Assembly: GCF_003957515.1 (NCBI RefSeq)
Contig: NZ_RQXW01000022.1
Span: 1-64,000 of the forward strand
DNA: 64,000 bases
Direction of reading: 5' to 3'
DNA from: Amphritea opalescens
Lineage (GTDB): Bacteria; Pseudomonadota; Gammaproteobacteria; Pseudomonadales; Balneatricaceae
Shown: piece after piece, positions 33,128 through 40,911 of the stretch
Position numbering within the stretch: the stretch's first letter is position 1
Layout of the letters: every line of letters begins with the position of its first letter
The notes under the pieces: model-generated
Databases searched by the model: none
What the model saw: only the letters and a program-made list of their open reading frames with translations
What the model was told of the DNA's origin: nothing
Made by a program: the position numbers and the translations under genes

Positions 33128-34521
33128 CTACTGCGGCGCTATTTATTATCTTGTTTGCCTGTATGTTTATGGGCATGCCGATCGCCATTGCACTTGGTTT
33201 GTCGAGTGTGGCCACGATTCTGATGTTCTCCAACGATTCTTTGGCTTCGATTTCGCTGAAGTTGTTTGAAGCGACCTCAGAGCACTACACATTGTTGGCG
33301 ATTCCGTTCTTTATTCTTTCCTCTGCGTTTCTATCCACGGGGGGCGTGGCTAAACGCCTGATCAACTTTGCGGTTGATAGTGTTGGACATATTCGCGGAG
33401 GTTTGGCGATGGCATCGGTACTGGCGTGTATGCTGTTTGCGGCGGTTTCTGGGTCATCTCCCGCGACGGTTGCTGCGATCGGTACCATCGTTATTGCCGG
33501 TATGGTGCGTTCGGGATATCCCGAGTCGTTCGCGGCAGGCGTTATCGCCAATGCCGGTACGCTGGGGATTCTGATTCCGCCTTCTATCGTGATGTTGGTG
33601 TATGCGGCGGCGACAGAGGTGTCGGCTTCACGGATGTTTATGGCGGGCTTTATTCCAGGGCTGATGATGGGCGGCATCTTGATGATCGCTATCTATATCG
33701 CTGCTCGGGTGATGAAGTTACCGGCAGAACCCTTCCCTGGGGTGATGAAGCTCGGTAAATCATTCTTGATCGCCCTCGGTGGGTTGATGTTGATCATCAT
33801 CGTGCTGGGTTCTATCTATGGCGGTATTGCGAGTCCGACCGAAGCGGCTGCTGTTGCTGCGGTGTATGCCTATTTGGTATCGGTGCTTGGCTATCGTGAT
33901 ATTGGGCCGATGAAAGGTGTTGCGTGGCGTAATAGCGGCGAGTCTATTTTGGCTGCTAGCGTTCGTAATATGTTGCAGATGTTATGGGCGATTCCAAAGT
34001 CGGCGCGTCACCCTGAAGTACGCAAGGTGCTGTTGGATGCGTCTAAAGTCTCTCTCATGCTGCTATTCATTATCGCCAATGCGATGCTGTTCGCCCATGT
34101 GCTGACAACCGAACGGATTCCACACCATATAGCGGAAATCATCGTTCAATGGGGCTTGCCTGCATGGGGCTTCCTGATTGTGGTAAATATTCTGCTGCTG
34201 ATTGCGGGTAACTTTATGGAGCCGTCGGCGATTCTGCTGATTATGGCGCCTATTCTGTTTCCTATCGCGATGAAGCTAGGTATCGATCCAATCCATCTGG
34301 GTATTATTATGGTGGTGAATATGGAGATCGGTATGCTGACACCGCCTGTGGGGCTGAATCTATTTGTGACTGCGGGTATCACCGGCAAGAATATGATCTG
34401 GGTGATTAAAGCCTGCTTGCCATGGTTGTGTCTGCTGTTGATGTTCCTGATGCTGATTACCTATATACCGCAGATATCGTTGTTCCTGCCGGAATATATC
34501 GATCACCTGAAGGGTTACTAA
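33124..34521 (+). CDS. dctM: TRAP transporter large membrane subunit DctM
   Basis: A 465-aa inner membrane protein with about 12 spans that forms the sodium-coupled transport channel. Typical DctM stretches are FMGMPIAIALGLSS, LAIPFFILSSAFLSTGG, AAVSGSSPATVAAIGTI, GTLGILIPPSIVMLVYAA and EIGMLTPPVGLNLFV. It overlaps dctQ by 4 bp, so the two are translated together. About 30 residues of extra sequence near positions 265-300 (NSGESILAASVRNMLQ) are a normal insertion of this subgroup. A terminator follows. Confidence 0.95.
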   Translation: MTTAALFIILFACMFMGMPIAIALGLSSVATILMFSNDSLASISLKLFEATSEHYTLLAIPFFILSSAFLSTGGVAKRLINFAVDSVGHIRGGLAMASVLACMLFAAVSGSSPATVAAIGTIVIAGMVRSGYPESFAAGVIANAGTLGILIPPSIVMLVYAAATEVSASRMFMAGFIPGLMMGGILMIAIYIAARVMKLPAEPFPGVMKLGKSFLIALGGLMLIIIVLGSIYGGIASPTEAAAVAAVYAYLVSVLGYRDIGPMKGVAWRNSGESILAASVRNMLQMLWAIPKSARHPEVRKVLLDASKVSLMLLFIIANAMLFAHVLTTERIPHHIAEIIVQWGLPAWGFLIVVNILLLIAGNFMEPSAILLIMAPILFPIAMKLGIDPIHLGIIMVVNMEIGMLTPPVGLNLFVTAGITGKNMIWVIKACLPWLCLLLMFLMLITYIPQISLFLPEYIDHLKGY

Positions 34522-34570
34522 GCGATTAAGAGTTGTTCATTCGTTTAACCGAATGAGTAATTATTCAGAG

Positions 34571-34602
34571 CCGGTGCTTCGTTATGAAGCGCCGGTTTTT
34601 TT
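34571..34602 (+). terminator. terminator of dctPQM
   Basis: CCGGTGCTTC-GTTAT-GAAGCGCCGG with one G-T pair, followed by seven T. Confidence 0.93.
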
Positions 34603-34663
34603 ATATCGTCAGAAAACCTTGAATCTATTATAATCGCCAGCCTGTTTCTAAATTGCTGATGGT

Positions 34664-35188
34664 ATGCTTGTGTTAGGTTATCTTGCTGTTGTATGGGGTA
34701 TTGTCGGTATTACCTTTATCTTTGGTAATGCCATTGTTCGAATCGGAACGATAGGGTTAGATACCTTTGCATTCTCATTAAACTGGTATCACTGGGCGGC
34801 GTTGGTGATCAGTGTTCTCTTTATGGGGTTTGCTGAGGGATATAAAGGTTTTCAGCGGGCCTATTCTCCCCGAGTGGCGGCACGGTTACTCTATCTACGG
34901 GATAACGTCACCCCCGTCCGTTTAGTGTTTGCGCCCCTGTTCTGCATGGGATTCTTTGATATTCGCCGCCGGCGTATGATTATTACCTACTGTTTATTGC
35001 TAGGTATTTTAACCTTGATACAGTTGGTTCATATGCTGGATCAGCCTTGGCGCGGTATTGTCGATCTAGGTGTAGTCGTAGGCTTAAGCTGGGGTTGTGT
35101 GTCGATTGTGTTGTTTGTGATGAAAGCCTTTATGTCTGAGACATTCGAATATTCACCGGAAATGCCAGAACTTAAAAACGCACCCTAA
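34664..35188 (+). CDS. small integral membrane protein, unknown function
   Basis: A 174-aa membrane protein with about four spans (residues about 3-22, 42-60, 108-128, 138-158) and a basic loop between spans 2 and 3 (YSPRVAARLLYLRDNVTP and DIRRRRMIITY). I do not recognise a named family. The basic loop should face the cytoplasm. It stands alone between the TRAP operon and the convergent ilvA gene, and its stop codon lies inside its terminator hairpin. The ATG at 34664 has no strong ribosome site. Confidence 0.75.
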   Translation: MLVLGYLAVVWGIVGITFIFGNAIVRIGTIGLDTFAFSLNWYHWAALVISVLFMGFAEGYKGFQRAYSPRVAARLLYLRDNVTPVRLVFAPLFCMGFFDIRRRRMIITYCLLLGILTLIQLVHMLDQPWRGIVDLGVVVGLSWGCVSIVLFVMKAFMSETFEYSPEMPELKNAP

Positions 35189-35201
35189 GGTGCGTTTTTT
35201 T
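35175..35201. terminator. bidirectional terminator, membrane protein/ilvA
   Basis: AAAAACGCACC-CTAA-GGTGCGTTTTTTT. The TAA stop of the upstream gene is in its loop. Confidence 0.92.
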
Positions 35202-35223
35202 ATTGAACGATGATCGCAGCGTT

Positions 35224-36741
35224 TTAGCCAAGAAATAGCTTATAGGCTGGGTTCTCGGTCTCTTCCCAATAGCTGTAGCCAATATCATCGAGAAACTCAG
35301 TCACCTGCGGATGCTCATCCGCGGGCACCTGCATACCGACTAAGACTCGGCCATAAGCCGCCCCGTGGTTGCGGTAATGGAACATTGAGATGTTCCAGCG
35401 GCCACCTAGCTTTTTCAAGAACTTCATCAGTGCCCCAGGACGTTCTGGAAACTCAAACCGGTAGAGAATCTCATTGGTGACCGATGCCGGCGCATGACCA
35501 CCCACCATATAACGGACATGGAGTTTAGCCATCTCGTTATCGGACAAGTCGATAACCTTATAGGCTTCCGACTTTAACTCACCGAGGAGCTCGGCGCGGG
35601 CATCATTGCCGGCCTGCAGCTGTACACCCACAAAGATTTGGGCATCGTCATCATTAGCATAACGGTAGTTGAATTCGGTGATATTGCGTTTGCCCAATGC
35701 GGCGCAGAACTCTTTGAAGCTACCCGGCTTTTCAGGAATTTTAACCGCGATAATCGCTTCTCGGTTTTCACCTAACTCTGAGCGCTCGGCGATATGGCGT
35801 AAACGGTCAAAGTTGACGTTAGCACCACTGTCGATAGCGATCAGGGTTTGGTCTTTGGCGGATTCCCGAGCCACATATTTTTTCAAACCGGCAACAGCCA
35901 GTGCGCCGGCGGGTTCGGTGATGGAGCGAGTATCTTCAAAGATATCTTTGATAGCCGCACAGATCTCGTCGGTATTTACGGTGATCACTTCATCGACATA
36001 CTGTTTACATAGGTCGAAGGTGTTTTCGCCGATCTGAGCCACGGCAACGCCGTCTGCAAAGATGCCTACTTGAGGCAGAATAACCCGTTCGCCAGCTTCG
36101 AGTGCGGCTTTAAGGCAGGCGGAATCTTCAGACTCGACGCCGATGACCTTCGTTTCTGGGCGTAGGTATTTGATATATACCGCAATACCGGCAATCAGGC
36201 CGCCGCCACCGACGGGGACGAATACCGCATCGATTGGGCCGCTCTCTTGACGCAGCAGTTCCATGGCGATGGTGCCCTGACCGGCAATCACATCCACATC
36301 ATCATAAGGGTGAACATAGGTAAGACCCTGTTCTTCAACCAGTTTGAATGAGTGTTTTGACGCTTCGTCAAAGGTTTCACCGTGCAGGATGACCTTGCCG
36401 CCCCGCGCTTTGACACTGTTAACCTTGATGTCAGGGGTGGTTTTGGGCATGACGATGGTGGCTTTCACGCCGAGGATTTTAGCCGACATGGCCAGTCCTT
36501 GGGCATGGTTACCGGCTGAGGCGGCAATCACGCCGCGCTGACGTTCTTCTTCCGTCAGCTGGGACATCTTGTTGTAAGCGCCTCGCAGTTTGAAGGAAAA
36601 GACCGGTTGTAGATCTTCTCGTTTTAGCAGTACTCGATTGCCGAGTCGTTTGCTGAGGCTCGTCGCCTCATCGAGTGGTGTTTCGATAGCCGCATCATAG
36701 ACGCGTGCATCAAGAATTTTCTTTATATATCGGTGTGCCAT
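35224..36741 (-). CDS. ilvA: threonine ammonia-lyase, biosynthetic
   Basis: Turns threonine into 2-oxobutanoate, the first step of isoleucine synthesis. 505 aa, close to E. coli IlvA (514). The PLP-binding Lys is in FSFKLRGAYNKM, the phosphate-binding loop is VGGGGLIAG, and SAGNHAQGLA holds the cofactor. Two ACT-like regulatory domains (from about residue 325: EKPGSFKEFCAALG, and about 420: ERPGALMKFLKKLGG) mark the isoleucine-inhibited biosynthetic form rather than the short catabolic TdcB. Divergent from rpiA, as in pseudomonads. Confidence 0.97.
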   Translation of the reverse strand: MAHRYIKKILDARVYDAAIETPLDEATSLSKRLGNRVLLKREDLQPVFSFKLRGAYNKMSQLTEEERQRGVIAASAGNHAQGLAMSAKILGVKATIVMPKTTPDIKVNSVKARGGKVILHGETFDEASKHSFKLVEEQGLTYVHPYDDVDVIAGQGTIAMELLRQESGPIDAVFVPVGGGGLIAGIAVYIKYLRPETKVIGVESEDSACLKAALEAGERVILPQVGIFADGVAVAQIGENTFDLCKQYVDEVITVNTDEICAAIKDIFEDTRSITEPAGALAVAGLKKYVARESAKDQTLIAIDSGANVNFDRLRHIAERSELGENREAIIAVKIPEKPGSFKEFCAALGKRNITEFNYRYANDDDAQIFVGVQLQAGNDARAELLGELKSEAYKVIDLSDNEMAKLHVRYMVGGHAPASVTNEILYRFEFPERPGALMKFLKKLGGRWNISMFHYRNHGAAYGRVLVGMQVPADEHPQVTEFLDDIGYSYWEETENPAYKLFLG

Positions 36742-36851
36742 GGGATGCTTTCAATGTGTTGTTGCGGTCCGACAAGGGCGGCAGTGTGAATAAAGCATTA
36801 AATGGTAATCCTTGAGGCTGTTTTCGTCTATAAGATATCGCTTAATCTGCG

Positions 36852-36857
36852 TATAAT
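36852..36857 (+). promoter_or_regulatory. -10 box for rpiA
   Basis: A perfect TATAAT 40 bp before the rpiA ATG. The -35 region is poor. Confidence 0.5.
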
Positions 36858-36897
36858 AACTGCCAGTTATCGACATTTATGCGGGGTTTCACACAAT

Positions 36898-37569
36898 ATG
36901 ACACAGGATGAGATGAAGCTAGCAGTTGCCCAAGCGGCGGTTGCTTATATCCAGCCAAAATTGAGTCGTGACTCTATCGTTGGGGTTGGCACCGGTTCTA
37001 CGGCTAATTTCTTTATCGATGAGCTGGCCAAAATTAAGCATCTGTTTGAAGCGGCGGTCGCGAGTTCTGAAGCTACCGCTGAACGTCTGCGGGGCCATGG
37101 TATCGACGTTTATGATATGAACTCCGTTGATCAGATGGCGGTGTATGTTGATGGTGCGGATGAGTTTGATGGTCGCCTGAATCTGATCAAAGGGGGCGGC
37201 GGTGCGCTGACCCGGGAAAAAATCGTCGCGGATGTGGCAAAGGAATTTGTCTGTATCGTCGATGAAAGCAAAAAGGTCGATCTGTTAGGGGCCTTCCCGC
37301 TGCCGATTGAAGTGATTCCCATGGCGCGTTCTCAGGTGGCTCGTCGCTTGGTACAACTCGATTGTATGCCGGTTTATCGGGATGGCTTTGTGACTGATAA
37401 TGGCAATATCATCCTCGATCTACACGGCCTTGAGATTGAACAACCTGCGGAACTCGAAGCGGAGATTAATAATATCGTTGGCGTAGTGACCAATGGGCTC
37501 TTTGCCCGGCGGGGTGCCGATGTGGTGTTGATGGGGACCACCGATGGTGTGGTAACGATTACACACTAA
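36898..37569 (+). CDS. rpiA: ribose-5-phosphate isomerase A
   Basis: Interconverts ribose 5-phosphate and ribulose 5-phosphate in the pentose phosphate pathway. 223 aa from the ATG at 36898 (E. coli 219). Motifs [28 protein letters not shown] with the catalytic acid and [13 protein letters not shown] are present; the final [10 protein letters not shown] is also typical. The upstream ATG at 36802 would run across the promoter and is rejected. Adjacent and divergent to ilvA as in Pseudomonas; ends in a terminator. Confidence 0.96.
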   Translation: MTQDEMKLAVAQAAVAYIQPKLSRDSIVGVGTGSTANFFIDELAKIKHLFEAAVASSEATAERLRGHGIDVYDMNSVDQMAVYVDGADEFDGRLNLIKGGGGALTREKIVADVAKEFVCIVDESKKVDLLGAFPLPIEVIPMARSQVARRLVQLDCMPVYRDGFVTDNGNIILDLHGLEIEQPAELEAEINNIVGVVTNGLFARRGADVVLMGTTDGVVTITH

Positions 37570-37582
37570 TCCTCGAACAATA

Positions 37583-37611
37583 AAAAAGGCCTTCAGATGA
37601 AGGCCTTTTTT
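37583..37611. terminator. bidirectional terminator behind rpiA
   Basis: AAAAAAGGCCTTC-AGAT-GAAGGCCTTTTTT, also placed to end the small minus-strand gene at 37641. Confidence 0.93.
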
Positions 37612-37640
37612 ATATCTAACCGAAACGGCTTATGGTGCTG

Positions 37641-37760
37641 TTACAACACACTTACCCAGCCAATAATGGCTGGCATGCAGGTCCACGCCAAAGCGCAAAT
37701 GTTGATCACAAACCATATAGAACTTGAGCTGTCACGGAAGTTTTCGTCATGTTCTGCCAT
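37641..37760 (-). CDS. 39-residue single-span membrane protein
   Basis: A short frame of 39 codons from ATG (37758-37760) to TAA (37641-37643). The product has a hydrophilic N-terminus (MAEHDENFRDSSSS) and one hydrophobic span of about 22 residues (IWFVINICALAWTCMPAIIG) ending near the C-terminus, a layout typical of small inner membrane proteins. GGTGA lies about 7 nt upstream on the minus strand. It faces the bidirectional terminator of rpiA at 30 bp. I do not recognise the family with certainty; the sequence looks like a real protein rather than a chance frame. Confidence 0.6.
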   Translation of the reverse strand: MAEHDENFRDSSSSIWFVINICALAWTCMPAIIGWVSVL

Positions 37761-37994
37761 GATTATTCACCCGTTGTTATTGATAAAGCTGTTATGAACC
37801 GTACTGCTGTGCGTCTTAAGACATCTTATCTAAACGATTCGGGCCGTTATATTACCAGCAAGGTTTCTGACAGGGTAGTGAAATTTAATTTGGTCTATTA
37901 AGTTGTTTGTGTCTAGGGCTAAAGGATGTCGCTTCAACCCGAGATAAGCTGCTAATATCATACGAGTAAACCTCGACAAGTAGATGGGCCGGTT

Positions 37995-40874
37995 ATGAGT
38001 GTAAAAGGTTTTATACGTGGCAGTGTGATTGCTGTCCTTGTGGTTTTTTTGTTGTTACACACTGCGGTTCAGGTGGGTAGAGATTTCGCCATTCAATGGC
38101 TGTTGGATCAGGGAGCCAGTGAAGCGCGGATTCATCGTTTATCGATTAACTGGTTTACCGGTGGGGTGACGCTGTCCGGTGTTGAGGTGATGACGCCAGA
38201 ACAGCCCGCGATACGGCTTGACCGGTTGCAGGTTGATATCGATTATCCCTCGTTATTTGAACAACGTATTTTGATCAGCGATCTAACCCTTGACGGGGTG
38301 GCGCTGTATCTTCATGAGCAGACGGAAGCAGAACCGCGGCAGTTTTACCTTGGCCCTGTAGCGTTACCGAGCGCTGCTGAGGATGCGGTTGAAGAGGTTG
38401 AGAGCGAACCCTCTGCTTGGCAGTTTGGCTTGGCTCGGGTGAGGGTGTCCGACTTCAGTTGGCGCTCAGAGCTGCAAGAGGGTGACCACCGATTACGCAT
38501 CGATCAGGCGGCCTTAGATACCTTTTATACCTGGCAGGAGGATGCGATTACGCATCTATCGATTCAGGGAGCGATTAATGATGCTGGATTTGACCTGAAT
38601 ACCGAGGGGCAGCCGCTGCCGAAGACCAAACGGTCTGAGTTGCATCTGAAGCTCGAACGATTGCCGCTACACCCTTTTACCGCGCCCTTTGTGCCTGAAT
38701 TACAAGCGACCCTATCAACCGACCTGAAGTTAACCATCGTGGCGGGTGAGCAGATTAGTATTATCCAGAGCGGTGATATTCAGCTGGATGATTTCGCCTG
38801 GGAGCAGGAAGGCTTAGCCGTCAGTCAGCGTTCACTTACATGGAAGGGCGATACCGCGTTCACGATGAATGCAGGGCAACCGGAATCGGTTGGGGTTGAT
38901 GGTGTGCTGAATCTGTCGACCTTAGGGCTGGAGACTGACGGAGTAAAAGTGAATTTGGCAGCGGCGGATTGGCAGGGCAAGACGGATCTTTCCTTCGCCG
39001 CGAGTAGTCTCGATAAGCTCGGTGTGGCGGGGCAATTGACGCTATCAGCATTAGGCCTGACGGCGGAGGGTATGCAAGTCGACCTGGGTGAGGCAGGCTG
39101 GAAAGGCAACACCGACCTGAGTTTTGCCGCTACGGGTCTTGAGAATCTTGATGTGACCGGTAATCTAACGATGGCGGCGCTGGATCTGGCTGGCGATGGC
39201 ATGAATGTGCAGCTGAGTGATGCTGGTTGGCAGGGTAGTAGTGCGGTGAGTTTCAATACAGCAGGCGCCGACCGGGTCAATCTAGATGGACAACTCACGG
39301 CGGCTAAACTGCGCTATCAGGTGCCAAAGCAACTTCAAGCTCAGGTGAATGCGATCGATTGGCAGGGTGCTTTATCGCTGTTATTGCAACAACAGCCATT
39401 GGCCATTCGGGGAGATAAGGGGCAATTAGCACTGAGTGGCGTCGATGTAAAAGCATTGCAAGGTGATCAGATGTTAGTGAGTCTGGCGCAGGCTCAACTC
39501 ACCGATATTGGTCTGTCGTTGCCGGAAAAATTAACGCTAGGCAAGTTGAACACCTCGGGCTTGAGTGTCTCGCCACAGGCGGATGATACCTTGGCGCAAC
39601 TTAACTTGAATGTCAGCGGTGTGGACTTCGCCCTAGGCAAACAACTGACTATTGCGCAGGTTGAGTTACAGAACCTTAAGGTGCGAGAGCAGTTGAGTGC
39701 GCAGAAGCAGCCCGTGAATGTCACCCGGCTGCAGACGGGCCTGAGTCGCCTCACCCCTGCGGCTGAGAGTAATGGCGCTGCTGATACGTCGTCCTCCGAT
39801 GAGGCTGGGTTGCGTGTACAGGTGAAAAAGCTGCTGGTCAGCGGTGCGAGTCAGGTGAACTTTACGGATAACAGCACGACACCGCCGTTTGTTTCTGAAA
39901 TCTTAATCGCTAAGGCGCAACTGCTCGGGTTAGATACTGGCAGCCGGACACCGGCGCAGTTTGAACTAGGTTTGAAATTTAATAATTTCACCACCTTTGA
40001 TCTGAGCGGCGATACCGATATGGCGGGCGGTGGTGCAAACGCCAACTGGGAAGGGGCACTAAAGCAGTTGGATCTGCCGCGTTTAAGCCCTTACAGCATC
40101 GGATATACGGGCTACTATTTACAAAATGGCCAGATGGCACTGAACAGTTCCGGCCAGTTGGATGATGGCAAGATTACCGGTAAAAACGAGATTAAGATTC
40201 ATCGGTTGGATGTGGAGCCTGCTGATAAACAGCAGATGGCTAAATTTAGTAAACAGCTCTCGATGCCGCTAGGTACGGCTATCTCGGTTTTGCAGGATGG
40301 TGACGACAATATCGATCTGGATATTCCTATTAGTGGCTCGCTCGATGACCCGGACTTTGGTTTGCAAAGCGTTGTTACACGGTTGGCGGGTAAGGGGCTC
40401 AAGAAAGCCGCCTTCAGTATTCTGCTTAAGTCGTTACAGCCTTATGGCACGTTAATCAGTCTAGCGGCGGGTGCGGTGAGCGAAGGTAACTTTATTAATC
40501 TAGACCCCGTGGTCTTCGCTCCCGGTGGTGCTGAGTTAGATGACTATGCGCAGGGTTATCTGACCAAGATTGAGGGGATGATGACGGAGCGTAAAGGGAT
40601 GCGTTTGAATATTTGTGGCCAAGCGGTGCAGCAAGATTTAACGCTGATTCGCGCAGCATTGGAAGAGCAGAATAGTGAGCGGAAAAAACCATTTACAGCC
40701 GAAGAGCTGCTAGCACTGGAGCAACAACAGTTGGTTGATCTAGCACAGCGGCGGGCTGACTTAATTAAACAGCAGTTAACCACGAAGATAGCGGGAGAGC
40801 GTATCTTTAGCTGCTTCCCCGTCCCCTCATTGGATGACCCTAAAGCGAAACCTTCGGCGACCCTAGGTTTGTAG
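37995..40874 (+). CDS. DUF748/AsmA-like envelope protein
   Basis: A 959-aa protein held in the inner membrane by an N-terminal span (residues about 7-27) with a long periplasmic part. The start (VGRDFAIQWLLDQGASEARI, VDIDYPSLFEQRILISDLTLDGV in pieces) and the C-terminal region with SLDDPDFGLQSVVTRLAGKGLKKA and SEGNFINLDPVVFAPGGAEL fit DUF748 proteins, relatives of AsmA/YdbH/TamB that form long beta-groove bridges thought to carry lipids or affect the outer membrane. Residues about 283-455 are tandem 43-residue repeats. Function is inferred from the family. A hairpin overlaps the stop codon. Confidence 0.85.
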   Translation: MSVKGFIRGSVIAVLVVFLLLHTAVQVGRDFAIQWLLDQGASEARIHRLSINWFTGGVTLSGVEVMTPEQPAIRLDRLQVDIDYPSLFEQRILISDLTLDGVALYLHEQTEAEPRQFYLGPVALPSAAEDAVEEVESEPSAWQFGLARVRVSDFSWRSELQEGDHRLRIDQAALDTFYTWQEDAITHLSIQGAINDAGFDLNTEGQPLPKTKRSELHLKLERLPLHPFTAPFVPELQATLSTDLKLTIVAGEQISIIQSGDIQLDDFAWEQEGLAVSQRSLTWKGDTAFTMNAGQPESVGVDGVLNLSTLGLETDGVKVNLAAADWQGKTDLSFAASSLDKLGVAGQLTLSALGLTAEGMQVDLGEAGWKGNTDLSFAATGLENLDVTGNLTMAALDLAGDGMNVQLSDAGWQGSSAVSFNTAGADRVNLDGQLTAAKLRYQVPKQLQAQVNAIDWQGALSLLLQQQPLAIRGDKGQLALSGVDVKALQGDQMLVSLAQAQLTDIGLSLPEKLTLGKLNTSGLSVSPQADDTLAQLNLNVSGVDFALGKQLTIAQVELQNLKVREQLSAQKQPVNVTRLQTGLSRLTPAAESNGAADTSSSDEAGLRVQVKKLLVSGASQVNFTDNSTTPPFVSEILIAKAQLLGLDTGSRTPAQFELGLKFNNFTTFDLSGDTDMAGGGANANWEGALKQLDLPRLSPYSIGYTGYYLQNGQMALNSSGQLDDGKITGKNEIKIHRLDVEPADKQQMAKFSKQLSMPLGTAISVLQDGDDNIDLDIPISGSLDDPDFGLQSVVTRLAGKGLKKAAFSILLKSLQPYGTLISLAAGAVSEGNFINLDPVVFAPGGAELDDYAQGYLTKIEGMMTERKGMRLNICGQAVQQDLTLIRAALEEQNSERKKPFTAEELLALEQQQLVDLAQRRADLIKQQLTTKIAGERIFSCFPVPSLDDPKAKPSATLGL
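38841..39359 (+). repeat. 43-residue protein repeats inside the DUF748 protein
   Basis: Units beginning with TGG codons at 38841, 38970, 39099 and 39228 are 129 bp apart; a fifth, weaker unit starts at 39360. Each encodes a W-(K/Q)-G start, a central (V/D)G-L-L pattern and an end like LGEAG or LSDAG. Synonymous sites differ between copies, so the duplication is not recent. Confidence 0.85.
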
Positions 40875-40880
40875 GGTCGC
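40857..40880. terminator. hairpin overlapping the DUF748 stop codon
   Basis: GCGACCCTA (40857-40865) and TAGGGTCGC (40872-40880) form a perfect 9-bp stem; the TAG stop is the first three bases of the right arm. No T run follows. Confidence 0.5.
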
Positions 40881-40911
40881 GCTTAAAGGCGGCTGGCTTA
40901 GAAGCCCCAAA

